Below are positions 1 through 8,448 of a stretch of 64,000 nt of DNA, in pieces. Below the pieces are notes generated by a model. That model was not told where the DNA came from, searched no databases, and saw nothing but the letters and a program-made list of their open reading frames with translations. Position 1 is the first letter of the stretch; each line of letters starts with the position of its first letter. The position numbers and the translations under genes were made by a program. This DNA comes from CAZHCA01 sp964530825 (GTDB taxonomy: Bacteria; Bacteroidota; Bacteroidia; Chitinophagales; Saprospiraceae), in the NCBI GenBank assembly GCA_964530825.1, contig CAZHCA010000019.1:1-64000 (forward strand). Reading direction: 5' to 3'.

Positions 1-572
1 AGGTAGATTCTCCAAATGGGGTGTTAAACTTTCTGTTAAATTGAGTAGTTAAGTAAAAAAAATTAATCATCTCTTGTTATCACAAAAATATTTCTTGCAA
101 TTGAGAAATTGAGGTTATAATAGTGAGCAAAAAGTGACTTAAACAAGTAAAAACGTCTACTTAATCAAGAAAACAATTGTGATATTCAGAATGTAAGATA
201 TATCAAGAATTAGGTTAGTTAATAGGGTTTTAGGTGTTTTTTTGGAGGCCAGTGCGCAAAGCACTGGCTTTTTTTATGCCCAAAACAAAGGCAGCCCGTC
301 CGGAGTGGACGAGCTGCAGAAACCAACTTCATAAAGGTAGTAGCGTACTCTTGAGGCGCCATTGCGGCGGGCATAAGTTCTTCTTGTTCAGGGTTATTAA
401 GTGTTACAAGGATATTAGAACGCTACGATGAAGAAACATCGGCGCCGATAATTATGTGAGCAGACCTAATGAGAAAGTAGTAAGAATTTGGGAGTATGAT
501 GGAGCTAATATGCTCAATTAGAGAGACATGACCTTTATACAACTCGAAAGATAAGTAAGAATCCTTGTTATT
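1..572. other. AT-rich intergenic stretch without a convincing gene
   Basis: No reading frame here looks like a protein. The only ATG/TTG frame of any size (234-431) runs straight through a terminator hairpin and has no recognisable features. Besides the terminator at 248-275 there is a second hairpin at 291-317 (11-bp arms with one mismatch, 5-nt loop) with no T tract after it. The gene served by the terminator probably lies left of the window, or is an RNA that I cannot identify. Confidence 0.6.
248..275 (+). terminator. Rho-independent terminator
   Basis: GCCAGTGC at 248-255 pairs perfectly with GCACTGGC at 261-268 across a 5-nt loop and is followed directly by seven T residues. It reads as a plus-strand terminator for something upstream; no plus-strand gene is visible before it in this window. 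Confidence 0.8.
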
Positions 573-1154
573 TCAACCGTTGGCCCAATAATTTGCTGCT
601 GCCTCCAGCTCGTCGTAAAAATCCTGACCGTATTTTCGAAGGAGTGCTTCTCGTACAAATCGGTACAACGGCATCTGTAACTGAGCGCCCAATGTACATG
701 CTGGAGAGCAAATTTCCCAGCGATCGTAGACCAGGGTTTCTATCCCGGTCTGGTCATCCTCACTGATACGAATGGGATACAGGTGGCAGGAGATGGGTTT
801 TTGAAAATCGGTAGCTCCCGCTCGGTAAGCCGTTTCGATCCCGCATTTTGCGATGCCGTTATCTTCGTAGGTCAGATAGGCGCAGGGGCCATTATCCACC
901 AGCGGTGTACCGAACTCTTTAGGCTCGCGGTAATAAACGTACAATCCCTCCTTTTCCAATACCTGTCGACCTGTTTCGGTTAAGAAGGGGCGGACATCAC
1001 CGTAGATTCTTTCTAGGGTCTGCAATTCTTCTGCATTGAGGGGCGCACCGTAGTCGCCCTCCCAACAACAAGCGCCCTTACAGGCCTCCAAATTGCATAG
1101 GAATGCATACTCTAAAATATCTTCGCTGACAACGGTCCCTTGGATAATGAACAT
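573..1154 (-). CDS. DUF3109 family cysteine-rich protein
   Basis: A 193-residue protein with many spaced cysteines: CNLEACKGACC near the start, then GPCAYL, AKCGIE, ISCHLYP and a late CSPAC. This pattern fits the DUF3109 family, a relative of the YkgJ zinc/iron-binding proteins; the biochemical role is not known. The frame stays open upstream to 1406, but I chose the ATG at 1154 because the family begins close to the first Cys cluster, the upstream part has no family features, and a TACTTTTG promoter box lies 14 nt before this ATG. It is divergent from citrate synthase. Family assignment is from memory of the motif pattern. Confidence 0.85.
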   Translation of the reverse strand: MFIIQGTVVSEDILEYAFLCNLEACKGACCWEGDYGAPLNAEELQTLERIYGDVRPFLTETGRQVLEKEGLYVYYREPKEFGTPLVDNGPCAYLTYEDNGIAKCGIETAYRAGATDFQKPISCHLYPIRISEDDQTGIETLVYDRWEICSPACTLGAQLQMPLYRFVREALLRKYGQDFYDELEAAANYWANG

Positions 1155-1168
1155 ACCGTTTTTTTCTG

Positions 1169-1201
1169 CAAAAGTATCCGAATTTTTTCGTTTGCGCGCA
1201 A
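1169..1201 (-). promoter_or_regulatory. Promoter of the DUF3109 gene
   Basis: On the minus strand TACTTTTG (1176 down to 1169) matches the Bacteroidota -7 consensus TAnnTTTG. A TTG (1201-1199) lies 22 nt further upstream as a possible -33 element. The predicted transcript would have a leader of only a few bases before the ATG at 1154. Confidence 0.55.
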
Positions 1202-1315
1202 GGTTAGGTTTAGAGCTTGAGGGAGAACAAATTTCGGCTACTCGCTGTAACATTATTGATAGAAATCTCCAATAGCATGTCGCAAGAGGTGTCGTGTAGA
1301 GTATAGAAAAAATGG

Positions 1316-1323
1316 TACCTTTG
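1316..1323 (+). promoter_or_regulatory. -7 promoter box of citrate synthase
   Basis: TACCTTTG matches the Bacteroidota -7 consensus TAnnTTTG and lies about 80 nt before the gltA start. No good TTG -33 element is seen 20 nt upstream, so the call rests on the -7 box and its position. Confidence 0.5.
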
Positions 1324-1404
1324 GGCCCATCATAAAATATAATTTGGAGTCGGTAGTTCTTCGAGTACCGAACATTACTAACCAACAAATACAAGTATTT
1401 CTTC

Positions 1405-2721
1405 ATGGATCCATTAAAGCAAAAATTCGCAGAAAAGTCTCAGGCCCTTGCCACCGAGATTCGCGCCATGCTGAAGGAGCAGGGCGACACAAAAATTGAC
1501 GAGGTCAAACTTTCCCAAGTATACGGCGGGGCTCGTGGGGTCAAGATGATGATCTGGGAAACCTCTGAACTGGATCCGATGGAGGGTATTCGCTTCCGAG
1601 GTTATTCGATCCCTCAGCTGAAAGAACTACTACCCAAAGGGCTCGATGGGAAGCAGCCACGGCCTGAAGGGTTGTTTTGGTTGATGTTGGTCGGAGAAAT
1701 CCCCACCGATGAAGAAGTGAACTGGGTGACGAAACAATGGATGGAGCGCAATGCGCTGCCCGAGCATACTTATAAAGTGTTGGATGCCCTGTCTACCGAT
1801 ACCCATCCAATGACTCAATTCATTATAGGGATTACCTCTTTACAATCCGAGAGTGTCTTTGCCAAGCGTTACTTCGAGGGAATGAGCAAGAAAGAATATT
1901 GGGAGGCTGCCTACGAAGACACCATGAATTTGATTGCAAAGTTACCGCGGGTGGCGGCCTATATCTACCGGCGTACCTTCTACGACAGCAAACACATTGA
2001 TCCCAACCCCAGTCTTGATTGGGCCGGTAACTTTGCACATATGTTGGGTATTGAAGAAGATGATTTCAAGAGCCTTATGCGGCTTTACCTCACAATCCAC
2101 GCCGATCATGAAGGCGGTAATGCCTCAGCACACACCACGCATCTGGTCGGATCAACTTTGAGCGATCCTTACCTGGCTTTAGCCGGAGGCATGACCTCTC
2201 TAGCCGGTCCGTTGCACGGTCTAGCTAATCAGGAGGTTATAAAGTGGATTTTTGATATGCTCGAAGAGCTGGGTACACGCCAACCTACTAAAGAACAGGT
2301 TATCGATTATATACACAAAACGCTTGACGCTGGGCGCGTTATTCCGGGTTACGGCCACGCGGTGTTGCGGCAGCCCGATCCGCGTTTCATGGCACAGAAA
2401 GCTTTTGCCGAAGAATACATCAAAGATGATGATATTGTGAAAGTCGTTTGGATGTTGTTCGATGTGGTACCTGACATTTTGAAATCGTTGGGGAAAGTGA
2501 AAAATCCCTGGCCGAATGTCGATGCGCACTCCGGCTCCCTGCTGGTGCACTATGGGCTAGATCAATACAGCTTTTACACGGTTCTGTTCGGCGTTTCGCG
2601 TGCCATAGGGGTCTTGTCGGCCTATACCTGGTCGCGCGCTTTGGGACTGCCCCTGGAGCGGCCCAAATCCCTTACCACCAAACGGGTGCGTGCGATGCTA
2701 TCGGAGATGGTAGAATCGTAA
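1405..2721 (+). CDS. gltA: Citrate synthase, eukaryote-like type
   Basis: Condenses acetyl-CoA with oxaloacetate to citrate, the entry step of the TCA cycle, in the cytoplasm. The 438-residue product carries the catalytic residues at positions close to those of the mitochondrial enzyme: His271 in GPLHGLANQ, His318 in GYGHAVLR and Asp373 in NVDAHSG. It resembles the long dimeric mitochondrial-type citrate synthases found in many Bacteroidota more than the short hexameric proteobacterial form. The ATG at 1405 gives the expected N-terminus. The gene is followed by its own terminator and stands alone. Confidence 0.95.
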   Translation: MDPLKQKFAEKSQALATEIRAMLKEQGDTKIDEVKLSQVYGGARGVKMMIWETSELDPMEGIRFRGYSIPQLKELLPKGLDGKQPRPEGLFWLMLVGEIPTDEEVNWVTKQWMERNALPEHTYKVLDALSTDTHPMTQFIIGITSLQSESVFAKRYFEGMSKKEYWEAAYEDTMNLIAKLPRVAAYIYRRTFYDSKHIDPNPSLDWAGNFAHMLGIEEDDFKSLMRLYLTIHADHEGGNASAHTTHLVGSTLSDPYLALAGGMTSLAGPLHGLANQEVIKWIFDMLEELGTRQPTKEQVIDYIHKTLDAGRVIPGYGHAVLRQPDPRFMAQKAFAEEYIKDDDIVKVVWMLFDVVPDILKSLGKVKNPWPNVDAHSGSLLVHYGLDQYSFYTVLFGVSRAIGVLSAYTWSRALGLPLERPKSLTTKRVRAMLSEMVES

Positions 2722-2735
2722 AGCATGCCCGGAGA

Positions 2736-2774
2736 GCGGGCCGGGAGTCGCTAAAATTTCCGGCCCGCTTTTTC
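2736..2774 (+). terminator. Rho-independent terminator of gltA
   Basis: GCGGGCCGG (2736-2744) pairs perfectly with CCGGCCCGC (2760-2768) and is followed by TTTTT. It sits 15 nt after the citrate synthase stop. Confidence 0.88.
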
Positions 2775-2838
2775 TTGCTGCTAAAAATAACTTACTTTGG
2801 AATGCGGAAAAAATTACTACCCAGCGGACTAAAATTTA

Positions 2839-3237
2839 ATGCACATGGAATTTCCCACCGATGTTAAGTACACCAAAGAACACGAGTGGATTAGAGTTCA
2901 AGACGACCAGACAGCTTTTATTGGCATTACCGACTTTGCCCAAAGCGAATTAGATGAATTGGTGTACGTCGAAGTAGATACTGTGGGAGAAACGCTCGAT
3001 AAGGACGAGGTCTTTGGTACCGTAGAGGCCGTAAAGACAACTTCAGAGCTCTTTATGCCGGTCTCTGGAGAGGTTTTGGAATTTAACCCCCAACTTGATG
3101 AAACTGAAGGCGACGACCCTACGCTTGTCAATCGCGACCCTTACGGCGAAGGCTGGATCGTTAAAATCCGTCTCACAAACCCCGATGAACTAGCTGATTT
3201 AATGGATGCCACGGCTTACCAGGAATTGGTAGCATAA
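2839..3237 (+). CDS. gcvH: Glycine cleavage system H protein
   Basis: Lipoyl carrier of the glycine cleavage complex; it shuttles the aminomethyl group between the P, T and L proteins. The 132-residue length is usual for the family. The lipoylation site is Lys66 in the stretch EAVKTTSELFMPVSGEV, and the opening TKEHEWI is typical of GcvH. Two start codons are available, ATG at 2839 and ATG at 2845; either fits. No P, T or L gene is adjacent. The next gene follows after about 50 nt in the same direction. Confidence 0.95.
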   Translation: MHMEFPTDVKYTKEHEWIRVQDDQTAFIGITDFAQSELDELVYVEVDTVGETLDKDEVFGTVEAVKTTSELFMPVSGEVLEFNPQLDETEGDDPTLVNRDPYGEGWIVKIRLTNPDELADLMDATAYQELVA

Positions 3238-3288
3238 AATAAATTGGATCGGCATACACCAAAACGCCGGCCCCTTGCATCTACTGGT

Positions 3289-3651
3289 ATGAGAGAGCAA
3301 TGGCGTATTATTCCAGCTTTAATTTGGACCCTGCTCATTGCTTATTATTCTATGCAAGGTCAACTCCCCCTGGAAACGTCCAGGTTGGATTTCCTGACAG
3401 CCGATAAATTTGGCCATTTCGTGGCCTATGCCGTCCTTGGCGCCTTGTTGTTTTGGGGGTTACGCTTCCGTTTTGTGAGCCGCCGAAATTGTACCTTTTG
3501 GGCGCTTAGTTTATCGATTGGTTTTGGCTTATTGATGGAAATCGTGCAGGGCCAGTTTTTCCCCTCCCGCCAGATGGAATGGGGAGATGCACTAGCTAAT
3601 GCAGCAGGGGCCTTGACAGGAACGCTTATTATCGCATTTTTTTTGAAATAA
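3289..3651 (+). CDS. VanZ-like family membrane protein
   Basis: A small protein of 120 residues with about four membrane spans. It shows the VanZ-like signature DKFGHF, later EIVQG, and GDALANAAGALTG near the end. VanZ relatives occur widely; VanZ itself gives low-level teicoplanin resistance, but most homologues have no known job. I chose the ATG at 3289; a TTG at 3244 would add 15 residues of basic, non-conserved sequence. It lies between gcvH and tonB, with 13 nt to the latter, so the three may be co-transcribed. Confidence 0.82.
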   Translation: MREQWRIIPALIWTLLIAYYSMQGQLPLETSRLDFLTADKFGHFVAYAVLGALLFWGLRFRFVSRRNCTFWALSLSIGFGLLMEIVQGQFFPSRQMEWGDALANAAGALTGTLIIAFFLK

Positions 3652-3664
3652 AACCCTTGTCAGT

Positions 3665-4585
3665 ATGGATATTGCAGTATCTACCAGCCAATTGGTGTTT
3701 GCTGTGATCGGAATCGTTCTACTGCTCGCTGCACTTATTATTGGAGTGCGGGCAGTTTTCCGCTCACGGGCAAACAGTGATTTGGCCGGTCAACAAAAAG
3801 GCAAGTCCAGCGGCTCTCCGTTACAGGGAAGAGCGAAGTATCCGCAAGTTGATGCCTTCGGGCTGAGCGGTACGTTCTTCAATGTCGGTCTTGCTGCTGC
3901 TCTGGGCCTTACCGTGCTGGCGTTTGGAGTGACTCAGTACGAAGAGCAAGTCTACATTCCAGACGATGCGCTGAAAATCGAAGAAGACATCGAAGTAGAA
4001 CCGCCGCGTACAGCTGAGCCACCGCCACCGCCGCCACCTCCGCCACCGCCCGTTATTGAGGAGGTGCCCAACGAAGAATTACTCGAAGAAGAAGAAGTGG
4101 AATTCGTCGACCAAAGTGTAGACGAAGAAAGTTTCGTAGAGGCGCCACCAGTAGTAGAAGAAAAAGCGCCACCACCACCACCACCGCCACCACCACCACC
4201 AAAGCAGGAAGCGGACGAAATTTTCAAGGTGGTAGAGCAAATGCCTCGTTTCCCGGGCTGCGAAAATCAGGGTGGCTCAGATGCTGAGAAAAAAGCCTGT
4301 TCCGATAAGAAAATGTTGGAGTTTATCTACAAAAACATCAAGTACCCGGCTATCGCCCGTGAGAACGGTGTTGAAGGAACTGTAGTCGTACAGTTCGTTG
4401 TAGATAAAGACGGTTCCATCAGTAACGCCAAAGTAGTGCGGGATATCGGCGCTCAGTGCGGCGACGAAGCTCTGCGCGTGGTTAACCTGATGAATCAGAA
4501 AAACCTGAAATGGACACCGGGTAAACAACGCGGCCGTCCGGTGCGCGTACAGTTTAACCTGCCGGTTAAATTCCGTCTTGAATAA
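3665..4585 (+). CDS. tonB: TonB family energy transducer
   Basis: Couples the proton-motive force of the inner membrane to outer-membrane TonB-dependent receptors. The 306-residue protein has a hydrophobic segment at about residues 9-31, a second at about 74-92, then an acidic and proline-rich periplasmic spacer with two separate runs of exactly 11 prolines, and a C-terminal TonB domain (from about 215) containing YPAIARENGVEGTV. The C-terminal domain is the standard Bacteroidota type. Two membrane spans instead of one is less usual and would place the spacer on the periplasmic side only if the N-terminus is periplasmic or one span is re-entrant. No exbB/exbD is adjacent. A terminator follows. 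Confidence 0.88.
   Translation: MDIAVSTSQLVFAVIGIVLLLAALIIGVRAVFRSRANSDLAGQQKGKSSGSPLQGRAKYPQVDAFGLSGTFFNVGLAAALGLTVLAFGVTQYEEQVYIPDDALKIEEDIEVEPPRTAEPPPPPPPPPPPVIEEVPNEELLEEEEVEFVDQSVDEESFVEAPPVVEEKAPPPPPPPPPPPKQEADEIFKVVEQMPRFPGCENQGGSDAEKKACSDKKMLEFIYKNIKYPAIARENGVEGTVVVQFVVDKDGSISNAKVVRDIGAQCGDEALRVVNLMNQKNLKWTPGKQRGRPVRVQFNLPVKFRLE
4019..4051 (+). repeat. CCN codon repeat encoding 11 prolines (tract 1)
   Basis: Eleven consecutive proline codons (mixed CCA, CCG, CCT, CCC) in tonB. The mixed codons make slippage less likely than in the second tract. Confidence 0.9.
4169..4201 (+). repeat. CCA codon repeat encoding 11 prolines (tract 2)
   Basis: Eleven proline codons, ten CCA and one CCG, in tonB. 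It is near-perfect trinucleotide repeat DNA and so a possible slippage site that would change spacer length without shifting frame. Confidence 0.9.
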
Positions 4586-4615
4586 CAGTATATCTTACTT
4601 AAAACAATAAACTCG

Positions 4616-4656
4616 AATCGCTGGGTACCTCTTGATTGTACCCGGCGATTTTTTTT
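4616..4656 (+). terminator. Rho-independent terminator of tonB
   Basis: AATCGCTGGGTAC (4616-4628) pairs with GTACCCGGCGATT (4638-4650) with one T-G/G-T type irregularity, followed by a run of eight T residues. It ends the gcvH-vanZ-tonB stretch. Confidence 0.88.
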
Positions 4657-4807
4657 GCCTCCCTTCTTTTCGGCCCGCCGTCATTTTTTTGGCATCTTAT
4701 GCGCAACGGCAACTTTTATCCGTTAATTGTCGTTTTTTTATTGCCGAGAATTGATCTCAAAGCGATCTTCCAGGCTGAGAAAGCTTCTATTACTGCCGGG
4801 GGTTGTT

Positions 4808-6640
4808 ATGAGATTGCTTCTAGTAAAAAAATCCCGTATGCGAATAATTATTTTAGTTTGGGTGCTGCTGTGTGCAACAGCGGGGTCCATACCCGCCCAG
4901 GACGCTCGCTTGGCTCAAGAATACTTCCAGAACGGAGAATATGAAAAAGCGGCTACGCTTTACGAACGCCTCTACAGCCGAAGCGATAATACGGATTACT
5001 ATTTCGACCGGTACGTGGAATCGCTGATCGCACTGGAGCAGTTCGATAAAGTAGAAGATGTGATTCGTACGCGCCTCAAAAAATACCCAGATAATCTGCG
5101 GGCCTACGTGGCCCTCGGCCAGATGTACGAAAGCCAATACCGCGACGAGGAGGCGCAGAAAGCCTACCGGCAGGCTATCGAAAATCTGCCGGCCAATAAT
5201 TACGAGATTACCAAGCTGGCTAATGCTTTTATGGCACTCAATAAATACGATCTTGCTATTGAGGCGTTCGAGCGAGGAGCCCGCATGCTCAAGGATAATC
5301 AGGTCTTTGCTTATAACCTGGGAGACCTGTACCGTCGGAAAGGGGACTCGGAAAAGATGATTACTAATTACCTGAATGCACTTGCGAACAATCCCTCCCG
5401 CCTAGGTAGGCTAGAGAGCATTTTTCAGCGGTATCTCAGTAAGGATGATTTCGAAGAACTCAAACGCCAGTTATATACCCGTATCCAGGAAAACGGCAAT
5501 GCGCTCTACTATCCGGAACTGCTCACTTGGGTATTCGTGCAAGAAGAGAATTACAGCAGTGCTTTACGCCAAGTACGCGCCATCGACCGCCGGCTGAACG
5601 AAAACGGAGGGCGTGTTTTTAAACTTGCCCAGATCGCTGCTTCTGACGGGGACTACGAGACGGCGATAGACGCTTATCTCTACATCGTAGAGCGCAAGGG
5701 GCCCCAGTCTTCATACTACCTCGAGGCAAAGCGCGAAGCGCTTCGCTGCCAGCGCAACCTTATTATCGAAGGCTATCAATACACTGAAGCCGAGTTGATG
5801 AAACTGCGCGCCCAGTACGAGGCGTTTTTTGATGACTTCGGCCGGAATAAACTAACGGCCCCAATCATTCTGGAATTTGCAGAACTGGAAGCCATTTACA
5901 TCAATAATCTGCCTAAAGCTATCGGCTTGCTACAAGAATTGATTGAATACCCCAATGTAGATCTCAAGGTCCAGGCCCGGGGGAAGATACGCCTGGCAGA
6001 CTACTATTTGATGCGGGGTGAGGTATGGGAAGCTACCCTTCTATACTCTCAGGTCGACAAGGCATTCAAAGAGGATCAGTTGGGACACGAAGCGCGCTTT
6101 CGCAACGCCCGTCTATCTTATTATGCAGGGGATTTTCAATGGGCCCAAGCCCAGTTTGATGTGCTTAAAGCGTCTACTTCCAAGCTGATCGCCAACGATG
6201 CGCTAGATATGTCGGTTTTTATCATGGATAATCTGGGGCTGGATTCTACTACCGCTGCCCTGGAATTGTATGCCAAAGCCGATCTGCTGGTATTTCAGAA
6301 TCGTTTTGACGAAGCATTCGAGAAGTTGGATACCTTAGCCATGCGTTTTGGAGACCATTCATTAGCGGACGATGTGCTCTACCTGAAGGCAAGGGTGTTT
6401 AAAAAAACCGGCAACTATCAAAAGGCGGCAGCCCACCTACAACAGATAATCGACAATCATCCCGAAGAAATTCGGGCCGACAATGCGCTTTTCCAACTTG
6501 CCGAACTGTACGAAAATCAACTAGACGATACGGAAAAGGCCAAAAGCCTTTACGAAACCCTGTTTATCGATTTCTCTAACAGTACTTTTGCAGTAGAGGC
6601 TCGCAAGCGTTACCGGCGGCTACGTGGTGATGATGTATAA
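4808..6640 (+). CDS. Secreted tetratricopeptide repeat protein
   Basis: About 610 residues: an N-terminal signal sequence (hydrophobic run ending near IPAQ) followed by many helical TPR-type repeats, for example AQEYFQNGEYEKAATLYERL and the later DNALFQLAELYE. TPR proteins act as scaffolds for protein assembly; no catalytic motif is seen. Bacteroidota have several such periplasmic TPR proteins, some in gliding/T9SS or cell-envelope functions, but nothing here assigns a role. The frame is open from a TTG at 4727; I prefer the ATG at 4808 (or 4838, which gives a more compact signal peptide). Monocistronic between a terminator and convergent rpmH. Confidence 0.82.
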   Translation: MRLLLVKKSRMRIIILVWVLLCATAGSIPAQDARLAQEYFQNGEYEKAATLYERLYSRSDNTDYYFDRYVESLIALEQFDKVEDVIRTRLKKYPDNLRAYVALGQMYESQYRDEEAQKAYRQAIENLPANNYEITKLANAFMALNKYDLAIEAFERGARMLKDNQVFAYNLGDLYRRKGDSEKMITNYLNALANNPSRLGRLESIFQRYLSKDDFEELKRQLYTRIQENGNALYYPELLTWVFVQEENYSSALRQVRAIDRRLNENGGRVFKLAQIAASDGDYETAIDAYLYIVERKGPQSSYYLEAKREALRCQRNLIIEGYQYTEAELMKLRAQYEAFFDDFGRNKLTAPIILEFAELEAIYINNLPKAIGLLQELIEYPNVDLKVQARGKIRLADYYLMRGEVWEATLLYSQVDKAFKEDQLGHEARFRNARLSYYAGDFQWAQAQFDVLKASTSKLIANDALDMSVFIMDNLGLDSTTAALELYAKADLLVFQNRFDEAFEKLDTLAMRFGDHSLADDVLYLKARVFKKTGNYQKAAAHLQQIIDNHPEEIRADNALFQLAELYENQLDDTEKAKSLYETLFIDFSNSTFAVEARKRYRRLRGDDV

Positions 6641-6735
6641 AGATGTGGAAAAATGACACCCGGGAATGGGTAGATGAAAGGAAACGCACGGATTTTCGCC
6701 AGGCAAGATAAGCAGGCTTGTCCAAGCATTTCTCC

Positions 6736-6771
6736 GGAAAGGCTGCTAGCCCACAAAGCAGCGGCCTTTCC
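6736..6771. terminator. Hairpin between the TPR gene and rpmH, possible terminator
   Basis: GGAAAGG...GCT and AGC...CCTTTCC arms can pair with a small bulge around a short loop. There is no clear T tract on either strand. It lies in the gap between two convergent genes, where a bidirectional terminator would be expected. Confidence 0.35.
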
Positions 6772-6794
6772 GCAAGAAGAACGTTGTTGGCCGA

Positions 6795-6950
6795 TTATTT
6801 CAATCGTTTCTCATCAGAAACAGACAGGCGTGCCCGTCCCTTGGCGCGACGACGTGCCAGCACCTTGCGTCCGTTTTTTGAGCTCATGCGAGAGCGAAAG
6901 CCATGCTTGTTGACGCGCTTTCTTCTCGATGGTTGGTAGGTACGTTTCAT
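6795..6950 (-). CDS. rpmH: 50S ribosomal protein L34
   Basis: A 51-residue, very basic protein starting MKRTYQPSRRKRVNKHGFRS, which is the hallmark of L34, the small protein of the large ribosomal subunit. The frame was read directly from the bases because of its small size. It is monocistronic here: the gene usually following rpmH in many bacteria, rnpA, is not downstream, where a convergent gene lies instead. A strong promoter with both elements lies upstream. Confidence 0.96.
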   Translation of the reverse strand: MKRTYQPSRRKRVNKHGFRSRMSSKNGRKVLARRRAKGRARLSVSDEKRLK

Positions 6951-6977
6951 AATCCCTGCGTTTTTTCAAAAGTCCGG

Positions 6978-7008
6978 CAAAGGTAAGCTAAATTGAACAA
7001 ATAACCAA
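6978..7008 (-). promoter_or_regulatory. Consensus promoter of rpmH
   Basis: On the minus strand TTG (7008-7006), a 20-nt spacer, then TACCTTTG (6985-6978). Both elements and the spacing are the same as at the tRNA-Phe/his promoter of this window, which supports both calls. The leader before the rpmH ATG would be about 20 nt. Confidence 0.75.
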
Positions 7009-7031
7009 GTGCTTCAGTATGGTGCGGACAT

Positions 7032-7592
7032 TTAGACGGTCATTACTGCCTTTTCTTTGGCAGCAATAAGGTCATCGATTAGCTTGATGTGTTTGTCGGT
7101 ATTATCCTGCACATCGGCCTCCAGGCGCTTGCCGGCGTCTTCCGGGTATCCGTCTTTGATTTCTTTTTTAATGGCCTCCATAGCGTCGCGGCGGGCGTTT
7201 CGCACACTTACCTTAGCGTCTTCTCCCAACACTTTGGCTTTTTTAACCAAGTCGCGGCGACGCTCCTCGGTCAGTGGAGGAATATTGAGCCGGATCACTT
7301 CTCCGTCGTTCTGGGGGGTGAGGCCTAAATTCGCTTCGAAAATTGCCTTTTCGATCGGGCCCAGCATGCTCTTTTCCCAAGGTTGAATAACAAGTGTTTT
7401 TGCATCGGAAGCGCTCACATTAGCGACTTGTTGCAGGGGGGTAGGCGTTCCGTAGTATTCGACCATGACACCGCTAACCATTTCCGGAGAAGCTTTTCCG
7501 GGATTGATTTTGGCCAGCTCCTTTTTCAGGTGATCAACGGACTTATCCATGAGCTCGCTGGCTTCGTCCAAATAAACATTGATATCCTCCAT
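7032..7592 (-). CDS. frr: Ribosome recycling factor
   Basis: Splits post-termination ribosomes together with EF-G. The 186-residue length is standard, and the sequence shows the RRF features: NPGKASPEMV, YYGTPTPLQQVANVS, and the hinge region with LTEERRRDLVKKAK. Often frr follows pyrH; here no pyrH is adjacent and the neighbour upstream is a protease gene ending with its own terminator, so frr probably has its own promoter. Confidence 0.97.
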   Translation of the reverse strand: MEDINVYLDEASELMDKSVDHLKKELAKINPGKASPEMVSGVMVEYYGTPTPLQQVANVSASDAKTLVIQPWEKSMLGPIEKAIFEANLGLTPQNDGEVIRLNIPPLTEERRRDLVKKAKVLGEDAKVSVRNARRDAMEAIKKEIKDGYPEDAGKRLEADVQDNTDKHIKLIDDLIAAKEKAVMTV

Positions 7593-7663
7593 GGCTAATT
7601 CTATTTAATGAAAACACCCACTAAGCTAAGAAAAATGTCTTATCCGGAGTGGGTTCCATGTGG

Positions 7664-7708
7664 GGAAAAAACGTTCCCGGGGGCGGAATGCTCCACTGCC
7701 GGGAACGT
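7664..7708 (-). terminator. Rho-independent terminator after the YugP-type protease gene
   Basis: A perfect 10-bp inverted repeat, ACGTTCCCGG (7671-7680) with CCGGGAACGT (7699-7708). On the minus strand it is followed directly by six T residues (7670-7665). It ends the serS-protease unit. Confidence 0.88.
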
Positions 7709-7730
7709 GTGGACCGCATGGCTAGGCGCT

Positions 7731-8423
7731 TTAATCGCGCGTAGCAGCCATATATTGCAAGAGCAGATATATAACGATGACTAGTGCGGATAATGCAGCC
7801 GAGACGTATGTCATGGCCGCCCAATGGAGGGCGTCTTTGGCTCCATCGTATTCGGAGCCCCTCAGCGTATTGGAAGCGTCGAGCCAGGCCAGTGCCCGCT
7901 TACTCGCATCGAACTCGACGGGAAGCGTCACGAGGCTAAACAGGGCCGTGATGGCGAAAGTGATCAATGTGATCAGCATCAACTGGGGCATGGTCGATAG
8001 CGTCATGAATGCAATAATGATTAGAAACTGCTGGGCAGTGGCAGAGAGTTGGACCAGCGGCACCATTTTCGAGCGGAATTGCAGCCAGGCGTACGAAGTG
8101 GCGTGTTGCACGGCGTGGCCGCATTCGTGAGCAGCTACGGCAGCAGACATGACGCTGCGGCCGCTGTAGATTTCCGGACTTAGCGAAACCGTCTTGGTGG
8201 CCGGGTTGTAGTGGTCGGTCAGCATGCCCTTACCCTGAACAATCTGTACATCAAGAATACCGTAATGCTGGAGCATAGCTTGTGCAACCTCCCGTCCGGA
8301 CATGCCCGTGCTGATGCCGATTCTGCGGTATTTGTTAAATTTAGCCTTTAAGCGACCCGAAACCAGCATGCCCACCACTGAGAGTAGGCCACCCAGAATA
8401 AAATAGCCATAGTAAGATGCCAT
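7731..8423 (-). CDS. Membrane zinc metallopeptidase, YugP family
   Basis: A 230-residue integral membrane protein with the zinc-binding HECGHAVQH motif near residue 110. An N-terminal membrane span, followed by the conserved region around SGREVAQAML and LSPEIYSGRS, and two or three C-terminal spans match the YugP/zinc-metallopeptidase-2 family. Substrates are unknown. It starts 25 nt after the serS stop on the same strand, so the two are likely one operon ending at the terminator at 7664-7708. Confidence 0.9.
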   Translation of the reverse strand: MASYYGYFILGGLLSVVGMLVSGRLKAKFNKYRRIGISTGMSGREVAQAMLQHYGILDVQIVQGKGMLTDHYNPATKTVSLSPEIYSGRSVMSAAVAAHECGHAVQHATSYAWLQFRSKMVPLVQLSATAQQFLIIIAFMTLSTMPQLMLITLITFAITALFSLVTLPVEFDASKRALAWLDASNTLRGSEYDGAKDALHWAAMTYVSAALSALVIVIYLLLQYMAATRD

Positions 8424-8448
8424 AACTTGAAGCGGTTTTACATTTGAG

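Noticed and set aside
234..431. Open frame of 65 codons
   Set aside because: Runs through a clear terminator hairpin, starts in a T-rich stretch and shows no protein-like features.
3952..4227. Minus-strand frame encoding runs of glycine and serine
   Set aside because: It is the mirror of the proline codons of tonB; compositional artefact.
6674..6939. Two plus-strand frames over rpmH
   Set aside because: They are antisense to the L34 gene, whose sequence is unmistakable.
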